Shown here: piece after piece, positions 34,350-45,683 of the stretch
Numbering within the stretch: the stretch's first letter is position 1
Layout: each line of letters opens with the position of its first letter
Assembly (NCBI RefSeq): GCF_002288925.2
Contig: NW_022098002.1
Span: forward strand, 1,122,741-1,186,740
Source: Delphinapterus leucas
Lineage: Eukaryota; Chordata; Mammalia; Artiodactyla; Monodontidae
Direction of reading: 5' to 3'
DNA length: 64,000 nt
Translations under genes and position numbers: made by a program
The notes under the pieces: generated by a model
Database searches by the model: none
Told to the model about the DNA's origin: nothing
Seen by the model: the letters and a program-made list of their open reading frames with translations, nothing else

Positions 34350-34485
34350 AACCGAAGGGTAGAACCATGGACTGTAAACCCCACAAGGGCAGGAACATGT
34401 GTGTGTTTCATGCTGTTTGGGCAAATGACCATAATGTGAACCCAGTTAAAATTCACTGGAATAATTATGGATGAAAGAATGAATT
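34350..34485 (+). mobile_element. L2 3'-end fragment
   Basis: The order 'gactgtaaaccccacaagggcaggaacatgtgtgtgtttcatgctg' and the 'ggatgaaagaatgaat' end match the L2 3' terminus. Confidence 0.6.
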
Positions 34486-34549
34486 TCAAAAACTGAAATA
34501 TTGTTCTAATTTTTAACAAAGATACCAAAACAATTCAATGGGGGAAAAG

Positions 34550-34925
34550 GAAGGTGTTTTCAATAAAGCTCCAGAACAACTGGATATCACACAGAAAAGA
34601 ATGAATCTCCACCCCTACCTCACACCATAAACAAAAGTAGTTGTAGGTGGATCACAGATCTTGAGATAAAAGCTAACACTACAAAGCTCCCTGAAGAAAC
34701 ATGACCACAGAGACGAGCAGATTCTGGAGGAAGACACAGTAACACTAACCTTGAAGGGAAAATGATAAACCAAACTTGACGACGATCAAAGACTGCACAT
34801 CAGAGGAAACCACAAAGAAAGTGAAAAGGCAACCAGAGACCGGGAGAAAATACTCCCATTGCACACGGCTGACGGAGGACTTGATTCTACACAATATAAA
34901 GAACTCCGACAAATTAACGCAGGAA
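34550..34925 (+). mobile_element. L1 ORF2 3'-region relic
   Basis: Recognisable L1 words in order: 'aacaactggatatcacacagaaaagaatgaatc', 'acccctacctcacaccataaac', 'gtggatcacagatcttga' and 'ctgaagaaacatgaccac'-type, then 'caaagactgcacatcagagg' and 'gggagaaaatactcccattgcacacg'. This is the part of ORF2 downstream of the reverse transcriptase. It is frameshifted throughout and both ends are missing. Confidence 0.8.
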
Positions 34926-35780
34926 AGCCAGGAGCCCGGGAATTTTCAGACTGAGCGCACCATCATTTGTCCAGGGAAGCAGAGTCAGAGCAGCCAGCAG
35001 GGAGGAAGCCTGGGCCCATCCAAGCAGCCCTGCTACCTGGCCCCCCACAGGAGTGGTGCACAGTTGGTAAAGGAAATGGCAAGAGGCTTCCAGTTTAACC
35101 AGGGAGGCAGAAAAGTGAGTGGGAAATTATAACGGAGCGCGAGATGGCGCAGTGAGAACCTCGAGGGGGCGTGGCTGAGCACAAGGGCAGCCCTCAAGGT
35201 CACATACCTGGTTTCATCTCCTTCCAGTCTTATTTGCATTAGTGCCCCTTCCACATACACACTTGGGTCTCACTTGCCCATCTCTGTTCTATGCAGAGAT
35301 ACACAGCAACGACCACGGCGAGGTTCTAGTTAGTTCTGTGTAGAATGGACAGGTAGGTGTAACGCCCAGAACTTACTTTCAAATGGAAGGAACGTTCTTG
35401 GAATTTTCTTGTTGATCAGTATTTGGAGTTTGGCTTTTGAAACAAGTTCTTGAGAGTGTTTCATGCTGTTAAGTAGTAACTGAGTTTCTCTAGCCCTGGA
35501 ATTTGTCAGACATACACATATAACAATTGCATCAAAGGAAGCACATTTCCAGCTTAAAAAGAAAACAACAAAAAGTAAGTCCTGCCTGATGTAGCAATTC
35601 TGAAAAAGATCCGTTTCCTCTGTTGAGAATTTAAGATCACCTTTTCCTCCAAACATATTAAAAGGTGAGAACGGTTGGAATTAAACCGAAGTCAACATTA
35701 CAAAATACTACTGATATAAATGGAGATTTGAAAAAAAAGAAATCCTAAGCTCTCACTGACACCACTTGCACTAGCATATG
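34926..35780. other. Unique sequence
   Basis: No gene is recognised. Confidence 0.4.
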
Positions 35781-35781
35781 C

Positions 35782-35828
35782 TGTGTGTGTGTGTGTGTGT
35801 GTCTGTGTCTGTGTCTGTGTGTGTGGTG
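35782..35828. repeat. GT microsatellite
   Basis: (GT)n followed by three GTCTGT-type units and a short GT end. Confidence 0.95.
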
Positions 35829-36884
35829 TGCATGCATATACAGACCTACCTACCTCTGTGTCCACTTCTGTATCTCTCCCTCGGATATATGTAATTAAGT
35901 TGAAGGTCCTTGTCTTTTTCTTTTTCAAAGATGATTTTACATCAGTTATTTTCCATGAACACATCTGGTGTTTCTTTAAAGCCTGAATTTACTAATGAAA
36001 GAAGGATTTGTGCTTTTTCAACATAAATCCATTTTATTTTCTCCAGGCTCTTCCTTCTCTACTCAAAGCTGATGACTTCTTAAACCAAAATGGTTGGTCA
36101 GAATCCAATCAAGAATATAAAGGCAACTGAATAAATAAAACCATGAAGTAAGTGTAAAATATTAGTGTCCAGACATCCAAGATGTATGCAGCTACTATGA
36201 AACTTCCACAGCTGTACCGGCCTGGAGCCCATGTGGTCCCCCAGATTTAAGATTTAACAGGACCCATTACCAGTAAGAGTTTTATTTGCTTAATAAATTA
36301 CACTCTAAAGCACAATAGCCTAGGTTCATAGCTGTAAAATTGCCAAATATTGCCAATGACCACTCTCTGGTCATAAATAACAAAATAATCTATGACTCAT
36401 TGGATTTTTGATTCCCAGGGCAATTCTTTCTCACCATTACTCAAAAATGTAAAAAAGTGCCTCTACGTGGCATTTTATGGAGGTTATAAATTACTCAGAA
36501 GAGACGACACAGGACAGATTTGTTGGCCAAGTAACAGGAACCAGCCAACCAAGCGTGTAAATTAAAGAGCCAGCGACAAAGAAGAGGGCTAGTGAAAGAA
36601 TTCTGCAATCTAGGAATAGATGAGGATTAACTACGAAAAGAGAGGAGGGGGTGGAAGGAAAGTGACGCACAAACCACTCCCGGAGCATTTACACGACCGC
36701 TAGGGGCGAGGTATGAAAATGGTCGGACTGTGGCCTCAAAGAACAAAGCTCAGTTATCCTTGAAATACAGTTTATGTTCACAGTCTTAGGGTGGACACTG
36801 AGATCTAACAGGTGCCACAGAGATAAACCTGGGATGGTTATTTTTTTTTAACTAATATCAATTTTCAAACTGATTCAGTTGATT
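35829..36884. other. AT-rich unique sequence
   Basis: No gene or repeat is recognised. Confidence 0.4.
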
Positions 36885-37000
36885 AATAGTTCTTCCATTT
36901 ATTCAAAGAACAGATACCGAGCAGGTGCTGTCTGCCCACCCTGAGGCCAGGGGCTGGGGCGCGGACAGCAATCAGGCACAGCTCTGCCGTCCTGGAGGCT
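36885..37000 (+). mobile_element. L2 3'-region fragment
   Basis: 'ttccatttattcaaagaacagataccgagcaggtgctgtctgcc' follows the L2 pattern 'tatttattgagcacctactatgtgcc', then 'ggggctggggcgcggacagcaatcaggc' and 'ctgccgtcctggaggct'. Confidence 0.6.
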
Positions 37001-38352
37001 GGGATGCGGGGCGGCCCCGGCCTGGGATGGTACAGTCTGAAGGCTCCTAAGCTAACCCAGCCGGGGTGGGAAGGCCAGCTCAGGGGCGACTGTGCTCGGA
37101 GGACCGGTGAGAGGACAGTGGGGAGGCAGGATGGAGACAGTTTTCGGGCAGATGGACCAGAGTAAATAAAGGCGGCCTGGAGAGCCTGGTCTGTCCCGGG
37201 AACAGACAGGGAGATGAGGGGGAGGGAAGGGGGGCCATCGCAGGGGTCTCCTCTGCCCAAGGGGGTGAGGACAAGGTCACACCGGCTTTGGGAAGGTTAC
37301 TCGCCTTCAGCGCCGTGGCTCAGGGCATCAGGACGCTGATGACCAAAGTCAAGCGTGTTTCAACAGAACCATCTTGGAAACTAAAAGTTTATCTTGGTTG
37401 CAGTTAATTATGAAAACTAGAACAGACTTGGCTGTCTTCTTTTTACACGCACTGAACACGTGAGAGCCCGGTGCTTTTCCTGGGAATCGGCGGTGGCGGC
37501 CGCAGCAGGGTGACTCGGGCGGCGCTGAGATGGGCTGCCCTGTACCGGGCTCACCGGCCCCTCCTTTCTTCGTGGGGCTCTTTCTCCTCGTTGTTCTCAG
37601 GACAACTGGCAATGGCTTAGGACGGTTCTGACAACGGGAAGTAGAATCTTGTTGATTAGTTTGTCCCACGCAACGAGGACAGAGTCTAAAAGCTTCTTTT
37701 AGTCTCTTATGACTTAGAGGGACTGCTGTGCTGGGTAAATTCTCAGGCCCACTGAGGCTGAAATGATGAAATAATCCTTTAAAAACTTTCACCTTGTCCG
37801 TGGAAATACGTCCTGTTTCATAGGAGTCAACCAAGAACAGAGTCCTGAGGTTTTTCTGGGATTCACTATGCAGCTACGAAGTTTGAACTGCTCTGAACAG
37901 ACATTTGGACCAACAAGTGATGCAAGTTTACTAGCAGCTAAGTTTCATTCATCTTTATGTCCCCGACAACTCCCACTGGTATTCCGCACTTGGTAGGTGA
38001 TTAAATACATCTTGCATAAATGAAAGAAATGCGTGCAGCTTTTAATTATCAGTAGACGATTACATTTTACTCTATCTTCAACATATAAAATTTTATATGT
38101 ATGATCACTGCCAGTATTTTGATTGTACACAATTTTTTTTAAACTAGAGACCTCCATAATGCTTTGGGGGACTTAATGGCAAAGGAGGTATCTTGCCTCT
38201 TGCATGGGAACATCCACAGGCATGACCTCTGTGCCTTGTTGAAGGGTGCAATACTGCCCATCCCCCATCGCCCATGGACAGCAGGAACTCCACCTGTGAT
38301 AACAGTGACTGCTGGTTTGTAGTCCCACTTTGCTCTCCACCGTTCTCCGAAT
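37001..38352. other. Unique sequence with one 161-codon frame
   Basis: A minus-strand frame of 161 codons (37349-37834) has mixed, basic composition with many Cys, Pro, Lys and Arg, and a short CpG-dense patch at 37440-37560. I recognise no domain. 37960-38030 resembles an L2 end (cttggtaggtgattaaataca). Nothing else stands out. Confidence 0.35.
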
Positions 38353-38366
38353 AAGTTGGATGGTCC

Positions 38367-39397
38367 GTTTTCTTTCTTTTTTTGGAAACTGTTTATTTCC
38401 GTCCACCTATTTCCATTTTAAGAGCTTGCAGAAGAACAGTTTAAGACCACTCAGTGGCTGTTCCTACCGCTCAGCGGCCTGAGCAGTGGCAGCTGCAGAC
38501 CAGTCTTCAGTGGCAAGCTGAGCACTGCAGTCTTCAGCGGGGAACCGCTGAACAGGCACGGGGGCACCTGCGCACCTTCGGACCAGTCCGCCACCTCCGG
38601 TTGAGCAGCAGGGAACTCAGGAGGTGGGGCGGTCCATTCACCCTGAAATTCCTCCTTGGCCACAGCCTTCTCAGCTGCCGCCTGCTCGTCCTTTTCAGTC
38701 TCTTCAGGGTCTCTGCAGAAGTAGAGGTCAGGCATGACCTCCCAGGGGTGTTCACGGGAGATGGTGCCACGCATGCGCAGAACTTCCCAGGCAAAGCATC
38801 CACCACATCAGACCCCCTGAGTGAGCTCCCCTGTTGTTGCATGGGATGGCAATGTCCACATATCACAGAGGAGAGAGTGTGTCACACAGAGCCACGGCAG
38901 GCAGGTTAGCATAAGAGGCCTCTGTGAGAGGCAGGTGGGCAGCCCTGGGCTCAGTAGCCACTGGAAGACTTGGCTCCTGGAAGGCGGCCTGGATCTGGTT
39001 AGTGAAGGTCCCAGGAGGGAAGCGGCTAGAGACAGAAGTGGCTCCAGTGACAGCAGCAAACTTCAGCCCAGCTTGCTGGCCAGTGTTCCTGGAGGATACG
39101 ACACTGATATCAGCTGGGTTTTCAATGGCAACAATGGCACGAGCTGCCAACAGAAGCTTCTCCCAGGTCTCTTCAGATTTATGATGTAGATGCCATCACT
39201 TTTGTAGATGTGCTGTTCCATTTGCAAGTCAAGGCTGGTGCCAACTAAGTGGGTTCCTGCTGCAAGGAATCTGAGGACATCCTCCTCCTTCATTTGCAGG
39301 ACATCAAGGGCTCCGGACATTGTGAGAGCTTCCCTTTAAGTTACGGTGGGAATCCAGAACAACGCTGTATGGACCCCTGCCTGACTGGTGCGGAAAG
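38367..39397 (-). pseudogene. RPSA: Processed pseudogene of RPSA (40S ribosomal protein SA / laminin receptor)
   Basis: The minus strand carries a full-length retrocopy of the RPSA mRNA. The start codon is at 39318-39320 and the ancestral stop is near 38441-38443, so the copy spans about 880 of the usual 888 coding bases (295 residues). N-terminal residues [16 protein letters not shown] and later blocks such as [37 protein letters not shown] and [10 protein letters not shown] are clear. Breaks: loss of two codons after EQHIYK, a 1-base deletion near 39170, a nonsense codon (TGA, 38863-38865) where the family has Arg, a 1-base insertion near 38788, a 1-base deletion near 38561 and a further shift near the C-terminus. 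The 5' UTR (39321-39397), AATAAA (38392-38397) and an A-rich tail (38367-38384) are kept; introns are absent. Imperfect 12/14 target-site duplications flank it (38353-38366; 39398-39411). In the parent, the protein assembles into the small ribosomal subunit; this copy cannot encode it. Confidence 0.97.
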
Positions 39398-39411
39398 AAG
39401 CTTGATGGTCC

Positions 39412-39534
39412 TTTAAAGCAAGGACTATGTTCACATAATCCTCTTTCAACACCTAACACGCATCCACTGAAATTAAGTACCTAATTTTAAAATGCTTTGC
39501 GTCCATAATTTTAGAATTAGAAGCTCTGGTGTTC
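39412..39534. other. Unique sequence
   Basis: Nothing recognised. Confidence 0.4.
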
Positions 39535-39660
39535 ATTCATCTTATTCATCTAACTAATGTTTACTGAGCACCTACTATGCTCCTGGTACAGCGCTGGATA
39601 TATAAAAATAACGACACCTTCTTACTGTCACGGAAATCACAGTCGAGGAGGAGAAGAATT
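39535..39660 (+). mobile_element. L2 3'-region fragment
   Basis: 'ttcatcttattcatctaactaatgtttactgagcacctactatgctcctgg' spacing and 'cagcgctggatatataaaaataacgac' fit the L2 3' end well. Confidence 0.75.
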
Positions 39661-40112
39661 TAGGGTTAAGATATGGGAAATGCTAAAATACAGCTCTATA
39701 CACAATGCCACAGAAGCACAGTGGAGGGAGGAGCTGTTCTGAATGAGATGAAAGCTGGGCTGGAGCAACGCTTACAGAGGTCAGATCTCAGATGAGGACC
39801 TAGGAGGATGCAGGGAGCTCACAGCCCAAGAGAGGCTGTGTAGCCTGGGCCAGGTGATGGGAAGAGCAGGGTCACAGGCCTGGCCGCGCAGGGTGGGCTG
39901 CGGGATGCCTGTCTCTCCCGGCCACTCATGTGAAGAGCTCATGAAAGGGAGGCTGAAGGCAGCAAACGGGGACCAGGTGAATCTTACTGAGGACTTTAGA
40001 CTTTCGGTAGCTCAGGTTGCGTTGAGAGACGCAGAGAGAACCAGAGGTTCCCAGTGGAGCAGCTGTAGAATCTTCCAAGAAATTAAGGAGGAGGATGTGA
40101 GGGAGGCAAAGA
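39661..40112. other. Unique sequence
   Basis: No gene is recognised. Purine content rises towards 40110. Confidence 0.4.
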
Positions 40113-40237
40113 AGAAAGAGAAGGGAAGGGGGAGAGGGAAAGGAGGATGAGGAGTGAGGGGAGGACACAGAGGGGAAGGAAGCGGGGGGAGGGAGGGGGG
40201 AGGGGAGAGGGAGGGGGAGAGGAGAGGGAGGGGGAGA

Positions 40238-40270
<33 letters not shown>

Positions 40271-40289
40271 GGGGAGGGGAGGGGCGGGG
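40113..40289 (+). repeat. G/A-rich simple repeat with a 29-base G run
   Basis: A GGGGAGAGG-type tract leads into 29 consecutive G (40241-40269) and then GGGGAGGGGCGGGG. The plus strand is entirely purine over more than 100 bases apart from single bases. Strong G-quadruplex and triplex potential. The length of a homopolymer this long is doubtful in any assembly. Confidence 0.95.
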
Positions 40290-42520
40290 AATGAAATTAT
40301 TTTAGGAACAACTATTCCTAAGTCATTCCTATTTTCATCTGATTTACGAAAAAGAAGGAATTCTTATGGGCTTCCTTTTTCATCTGAAAACTCTACATGA
40401 TGTCCCAGGAGACAGAGAGAATCATAAAATCCCTAAAGAGGTGCCTTGGGAGTAATTAGTTCTAGATAGCTAATAATGGATGGTTGAGAAAACAGAGAAA
40501 GCTCCAGAGCTTTTAATAAGAGCATCTTTCCAAGGATTACAACATCCCCACAAGACCCTTAAGAGCTTCAAGTGTAAGAGAAAAAGCAATTCACTGGCCT
40601 TCCTTTGGAAAAGAAGTCTCTACTAACTTACACTCTTCAAATATGATTTAAAGCAAAAACTTCTTAAAAATGTTTCTTAGCACAGTCAACTAAACATAGA
40701 ATTGTCCCATCCTAGTGTTCTCCAGTTGGAAACTGAAATATTGGGGGAAAGTCGCAGAATAAACTCCATTCATTGTTTAATACAATTAGTAATACTTGGT
40801 TTCATATAAGGAAATGTAGGGACTGGATTATAAATCATACTTGCTTCTTGAGAGCACATTTTGAAAATCTGGCATCACAAACATGGTGCATTGGTGCAGC
40901 TCCTGGCTCCGGGGTGACCTGAAGCCTGTCCCCCTTCTCGTGTTTCCATTTTCATGTCAGCAGATCTCACCTGTTGATAAGAACTAATACTGACCACAGA
41001 ATTTTAAACCCAATCAGAATATCAGTTCCGGGGTAAGAGTCTGACTAAATCTACCTTGGCTACCAAGAGTTTCCAGCTCCCCAGGCCGGGAGGTTTCATT
41101 TCCTTCCTCACAGAGACAGGAATCTTCTCACAAAGGATAAGCACCCACTTCCAAAGGACCATGGCTAGAAGGGCTTTTTCTTCCTTCTAAAAGAAGGGTA
41201 ACTTTTGGGACCAGAAAGACTGTCAGAACTTTATGACAAGTCTTGCAATGTTTTTCAACATTAAGACCCAAGATAAGGGTACCCGGGAAAAAAAAGTGCA
41301 GCTGCCTTTGGAACATTCAGGGACCACCCAGGCTGCTCTCTCAAAGTCTGTCCATGTGCCACAGGGCTATTATGAAGACTTAAATGGTGTAAGACTCAAC
41401 AATATAAAAGCTACTTAATGTCTACAGTTTTAAAGAACTCTCAAGTGGAAGATGAGCAGATTTAATTTGAAGGTATTTAATGTTTTTACCAAAAAATCTG
41501 TGTGTGTGTGTGTGTGTGTGTATTTCAAAGCTCACATACTGAAACAGTTCAGCTTTATAATTAGAATTATGATTCTAAATTTCATTATACAGAACCAATT
41601 AAACAACTGGTATTTATTTTATCATTTTGTAAAATTTCTTGACATTTCAGTTTCTGGATATTTCAGTTTCCAATGAAAAATGATAGGATGAACAGTTCTG
41701 TGTTTAGTTGACTCGTACTAAGAAAAAGAAAGGTGTTTATTTTAAATCAAATGTGAAAAAACGAGTCACATTTGGGGACAATAGGACACATTCAATAAAA
41801 CATCATAAATTCTAAGACAAAACATACGTGATCATGCTACGAAATACCCGTCTGTAGGACGAAATGAATTCTGCTGTGGGTTAGACCCCCCAAGTGTGTA
41901 CTACATCTCTTTCACCATGAAAAGCTGGGACTTGCTCTGTCTTGAAATGCTTTAGGATCATTTAAGACATTTTTCCCCAGTGCATATACTGCCTGCAGTA
42001 ACAAAGCCATCCATCTCGTTAAAGGTGTCCACAATTCACCCCAGGTTTGAGGCAAGTTCAGGGCGTTAGTCCACCCCATAAATAATATGTTTAACCCACC
42101 AAGTGACCACGTGCAAATATATACAGAAAAAGTGATACTTTCACAAAGTAAACAGTAGATAACTATTTTTGGAAAAAAAAGTTATGGTGGAAAATCTCAG
42201 TGCCTTTGTTTTTGCTATTAAATTCTCAAAGGAGGCTACTTGTGGTCTGGACTTACTGATCACACATGAAAAGGTACCTGGACAGAGGTGGCAGCCCTGC
42301 CCATGGGCTCGAAAGGAGACATTCACTCCACTTGGTGAGTAACACCATGGAATAATCCATTTCTTGGAAAACTAGGAGAAAATTAGCCTGAATTTTTGTT
42401 TGTTTTTCTCCTTTGTGATGACTCACATGCTTTGAACCCCGCTTTATTAAAAAGAGTAAGTTGCTCAAGTGAGATTTAAAAATATAAACCCACTACCATT
42501 CATACAAGGTAAGGAACAAG
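40290..42520. other. AT-leaning unique sequence
   Basis: No gene is recognised. A (TG)n microsatellite of about 11 units lies at 41499-41521. Confidence 0.4.
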
Positions 42521-42788
42521 CCTTTCCATTCCTTTCTTTCCTTTCTTTCTTTCTTTCCTCCTTTCTTTATTTTCTTTCTTTCTTTCTTTTCTTTTCTTTC
42601 TTTCTTCTTTCTTTCCTCCTTCCTTCCTTTTTCCTTCCTTCTTTCTTCCCCCTTTCTTTCTTTCTTTTCCTTCTTTCTTTCTTTCCTTTTCTTTCTTTCT
42701 TTCCTTCCTTCCGTCTTTCTTTCTTTCCTCCCTTCCTCCCTTCCTTCCTTCTCTCTCTCTTTCTTTCTTCCTTTCCTTTTTTCTTTCT
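42521..42788 (+). repeat. CTTT/CCTT polypyrimidine tract
   Basis: About 270 bases of nearly pure pyrimidine made of CTTT, CCTT and CTCT units, with only one or two purines. An open frame of Ser/Phe/Leu over it is an artefact of the repeat. Likely unstable in length. Confidence 0.95.
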
Positions 42789-43224
42789 AATGAAAAAGAA
42801 CAGGAGCAGTAAAAGGCCAGGGTGAGTGTGCAGATAACTTCCTATTTAATTATTCAGCTCTTTGGATGGCCCCTTATTCTGATGTCCTCTCTCGCTTTTA
42901 TTCTTGCAAATTTCACTCACGAGAAAACCCAGACTGGTAGAATATTGCAAAGCAGAGAGAAAAAGGAAGCACTTCAATTGGTAAAAGCAGTCTGTGTATG
43001 ACACAATACATTTCTGATCTCTGATACGTGGTGTCTGCTAGTAACACCGCTGTCTGCAAAGGAGAAGTCGCTGAGCAGAGGGCCTGCTGTCCCACAGGTA
43101 CGGGCGCTCAGCTGAGCGGAGGCCTGGCCTCCATATGACCCTGACCCTGACCTGACCGGTGAGGTGGCCGGGCAGGGTCAGCACTGGCAGAGAAGTAATC
43201 ACTTACTCCCTGACCCTAACCCAT
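42789..43224. other. Unique sequence
   Basis: No gene is recognised. 43130-43220 has repeated CCTGACC / CCCTGACCC words, a short local repeat. Confidence 0.4.
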
Positions 43225-43475
43225 CCCATAGTTCCGAGCACCTACTGTGTGCTCAGCTATGTTCTCGGCGGCATTTACGGGAATGCTGCCACACATACTA
43301 GCAGCTTTAATCATCTCCACTCATCGCTACCATCTTAACAGAAATGGTATTTTTATGACGTCCTTCTAGACGAGGAAAGTGAGGTCCAAAGAGCTTATTT
43401 AGCTGTCCTAAATCACATCAACTAAGGACCAGGCTAGGGCTGCATCCCAGTTCTGTCTCATTTCAAAGCTCAGGA
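43225..43475 (-). mobile_element. MIR SINE, antisense
   Basis: In plus orientation: 'gagcacctactgtgtgctcagc', 'agctttaatcatctcc', 'tagacgaggaaagtgaggtccaaagagc', 'aggaccaggctagggctgcatcccag'. This is the reverse MIR layout, full length but diverged. Confidence 0.75.
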
Positions 43476-43564
43476 ACTCCTGATGGCAATATTACAGGGA
43501 TTCCACAAAGTACCACTGTTAGATTTATTCAGGTACATTAACCCTCTTCCAAAATACAGGTATC

Positions 43565-43910
43565 TGGGACTTCTCTGGTGGTGCAGTGGTTAAGAATCCG
43601 CCAGCCAATGCAGGGGACACGGGTTCAAGCCCTGGTCCGGGAAGATCCCACATGCCGCAGAGCAACTAAGCCCGTGCGCCACAACTACTGAGCCTGCGCT
43701 CTAGAGCCCGCGAGCCACAACTACTGAGCCCACGTGCCACAACTCTGAGCCCGCGCACCTAGAGCCCGTGCTCCACAACAAGAGAAGCCACCACAATGAA
43801 GAGTAGCCTCTGCTCGCCGCAACTAGAGAAAGCCTGTGCGCAGCAACGAAGACCCAACGCAGCCAAAAAAATTAATTAATTAATTAAAAAAATAAAAGAC
43901 CTCCCCCCCG
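43565..43910 (+). mobile_element. CHR-1-like SINE, older and longer type
   Basis: Starts gggacttctctggtggtgc, shares the tRNA-like head with the other CHR copies, then carries the long tail domain with repeated 'ccacaactactgagcc' and 'tagagcccg' units, ending 'gaagacccaacgcagcc' and an ATTAATTA-rich tail. A perfect 14-base target-site duplication, aaaatacaggtatc, flanks it (43551-43564; 43911-43924). Just before the second duplication there is an extra 'acctccccccccg', probably gained at or after insertion. This SINE type is shared by ruminants and cetaceans, so it represents an older wave than the 215-base copies. Confidence 0.95.
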
Positions 43911-43924
43911 AAAATACAGGTATC

Positions 43925-45683
43925 CATAGAGGAAAGATGTCAGACTGCTATTGGTAATTCAAAACATTTGGCTGTGTTTTCTATTTTTTTATAACTTTAA
44001 AAGTAATACATTCTCATTGTAACAAATCAAAGAACACAGAAGTATATAAAGACTTTCTCCACCTCTTTCAAACAAAGTGGAATTCAACCCACTGACCAAG
44101 TCCGAATTTGGCATTTTTCTTTTCATACTGTTTTCTCTGCTCATGCTAACTGCAGCAAATAGATACACACAGACACTTTTCTTTTTTTTAAGTTGCAGAA
44201 GCTTTTCTTTTTGTCTTTTGACCACAGGACGCTGCTTCCATGGGAGTTTCAATGGGGGAGTGGCAATAGGCTCTCGGGAGACCAGGGAAACTGCCCGAAG
44301 AAAGCAGGTCTGGTAAGATTATCAGAGTTACCATGTCATTAAGAAAACATCCTTCTCCTTCCTTCTGGAGCAGGATCTAGAAAGCCAGTCACTAATGAAT
44401 TAGCCATGACCGCACTTAGGAGCAGCAGCAGGGCTATATACACGCTGGTGTCCACACACACCTATGTCATCCACCGCTGCCCTGCACACACACACACACA
44501 CACGATGCTGCTGACGGCCTGCGACCTGCAACATGCATTCCTGTTCCAGCACCAATGGGTCTACATTTTCTTTCAACTTGGCAAGGTTAAAAAACAGACT
44601 CGTCATAAGTGTGTAATGTCTTGAACCAAAATAGACTTCCTTAATGATTTGTTTTCTCCAATTTCACCACAAAATGTAATGCAGCCAACAAAAGAACTAT
44701 TCTTCCCTGCATATAATAACATGTTATTCAACAATCATGTAAGAAAGCCTATACATGAGACTGCCAAGGATCTGAAATGGAGTTTCTAACTGAAATGTTT
44801 GGGAAGAAATCTTTTTTTTTATTTTTCAGGTTTCACTCCAAGGCTTTGAGTGAAGTGATATAAATATCTAGGAATATACAGTTTTGCTTTACTACTGTAA
44901 CGTGTTTACAGAAGTAGTTATGGCTTACTTTGTAACATGGGCCACTGAAAACATCAACCATAAAAACATATACAAATACAAACGAGTTCTCAGCAGGTCA
45001 TTTACTCTGTAGCAGAACCAAGCCCATTAACTGCTTCTGTCCCTGTGAGGGCAAACGGCTCCCCGTGAGGCCGCCTCGGGAGCACAGCTCGGCTTTCTGG
45101 GGAGCTCACAGCCCCTGCAGGCCATTCGCTGGGTGAAGAGAAGGGGGAGGGGAAAGGCCTGGTGGAGCCTAAAGCAGGTTATAATAAAATGAAGTCATGA
45201 GTTTCTTCCTTTTTTTTTTAAGGAGAATGCAAAAGAAAGAAAAATTATAATGCCGTAAAGAGCTAAGAAAAAGGGGAAAAAGTGAAATCACTTGATTAAG
45301 TTTCCTGAAATATACACTTGGTCTTAAAATATGCCTCCTAGTCACTAGCCCAACAGAAAACTACAGAAGACGGGAAAGCGTAAAATCCCCATCTGAATGC
45401 ACATTAATGCAAATTCATGGTATAAATATGACAATGGATAACAATATTACCAAAAATCTTCTGGATCTGTTACATTTCCGGGAAACTAAACTGAGTATAT
45501 GAAAATGTATTAGCCAAGAGAAAGTAGAGCTAATGAATTTTAAAAACTAGAATATCAAGGACAGATTATTGTAATGACTTAACTTTGAAATGCCTCAAAC
45601 TTAGGGTTTCTCTAAGTGAAAGTTTTCTCCCAAGTGAGAGAAGAAATGCTACCTGGGCGGTGGTGGTGGTGGTGGAAACAGTA
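43925..45683. other. AT-leaning unique sequence
   Basis: No gene is recognised. A (CA)9-10 tract lies at 44485-44503. Short T-runs occur at 44811-44820 and 45209-45219. Confidence 0.4.

Noticed and set aside
38441..39320. Functional RPSA gene
   Set aside because: No introns, an A tail, flanking duplications, several frameshifts and a nonsense codon show a dead retrocopy.
42469..42825. 118-codon Phe/Leu/Ser-rich frame looking like a membrane protein
   Set aside because: It is the translation of a CTTT tract.
43190..43225. Telomere-like ccctgaccctaaccc
   Set aside because: Only one CCCTAA-like unit is present within a CCTGACC-rich patch; no array.
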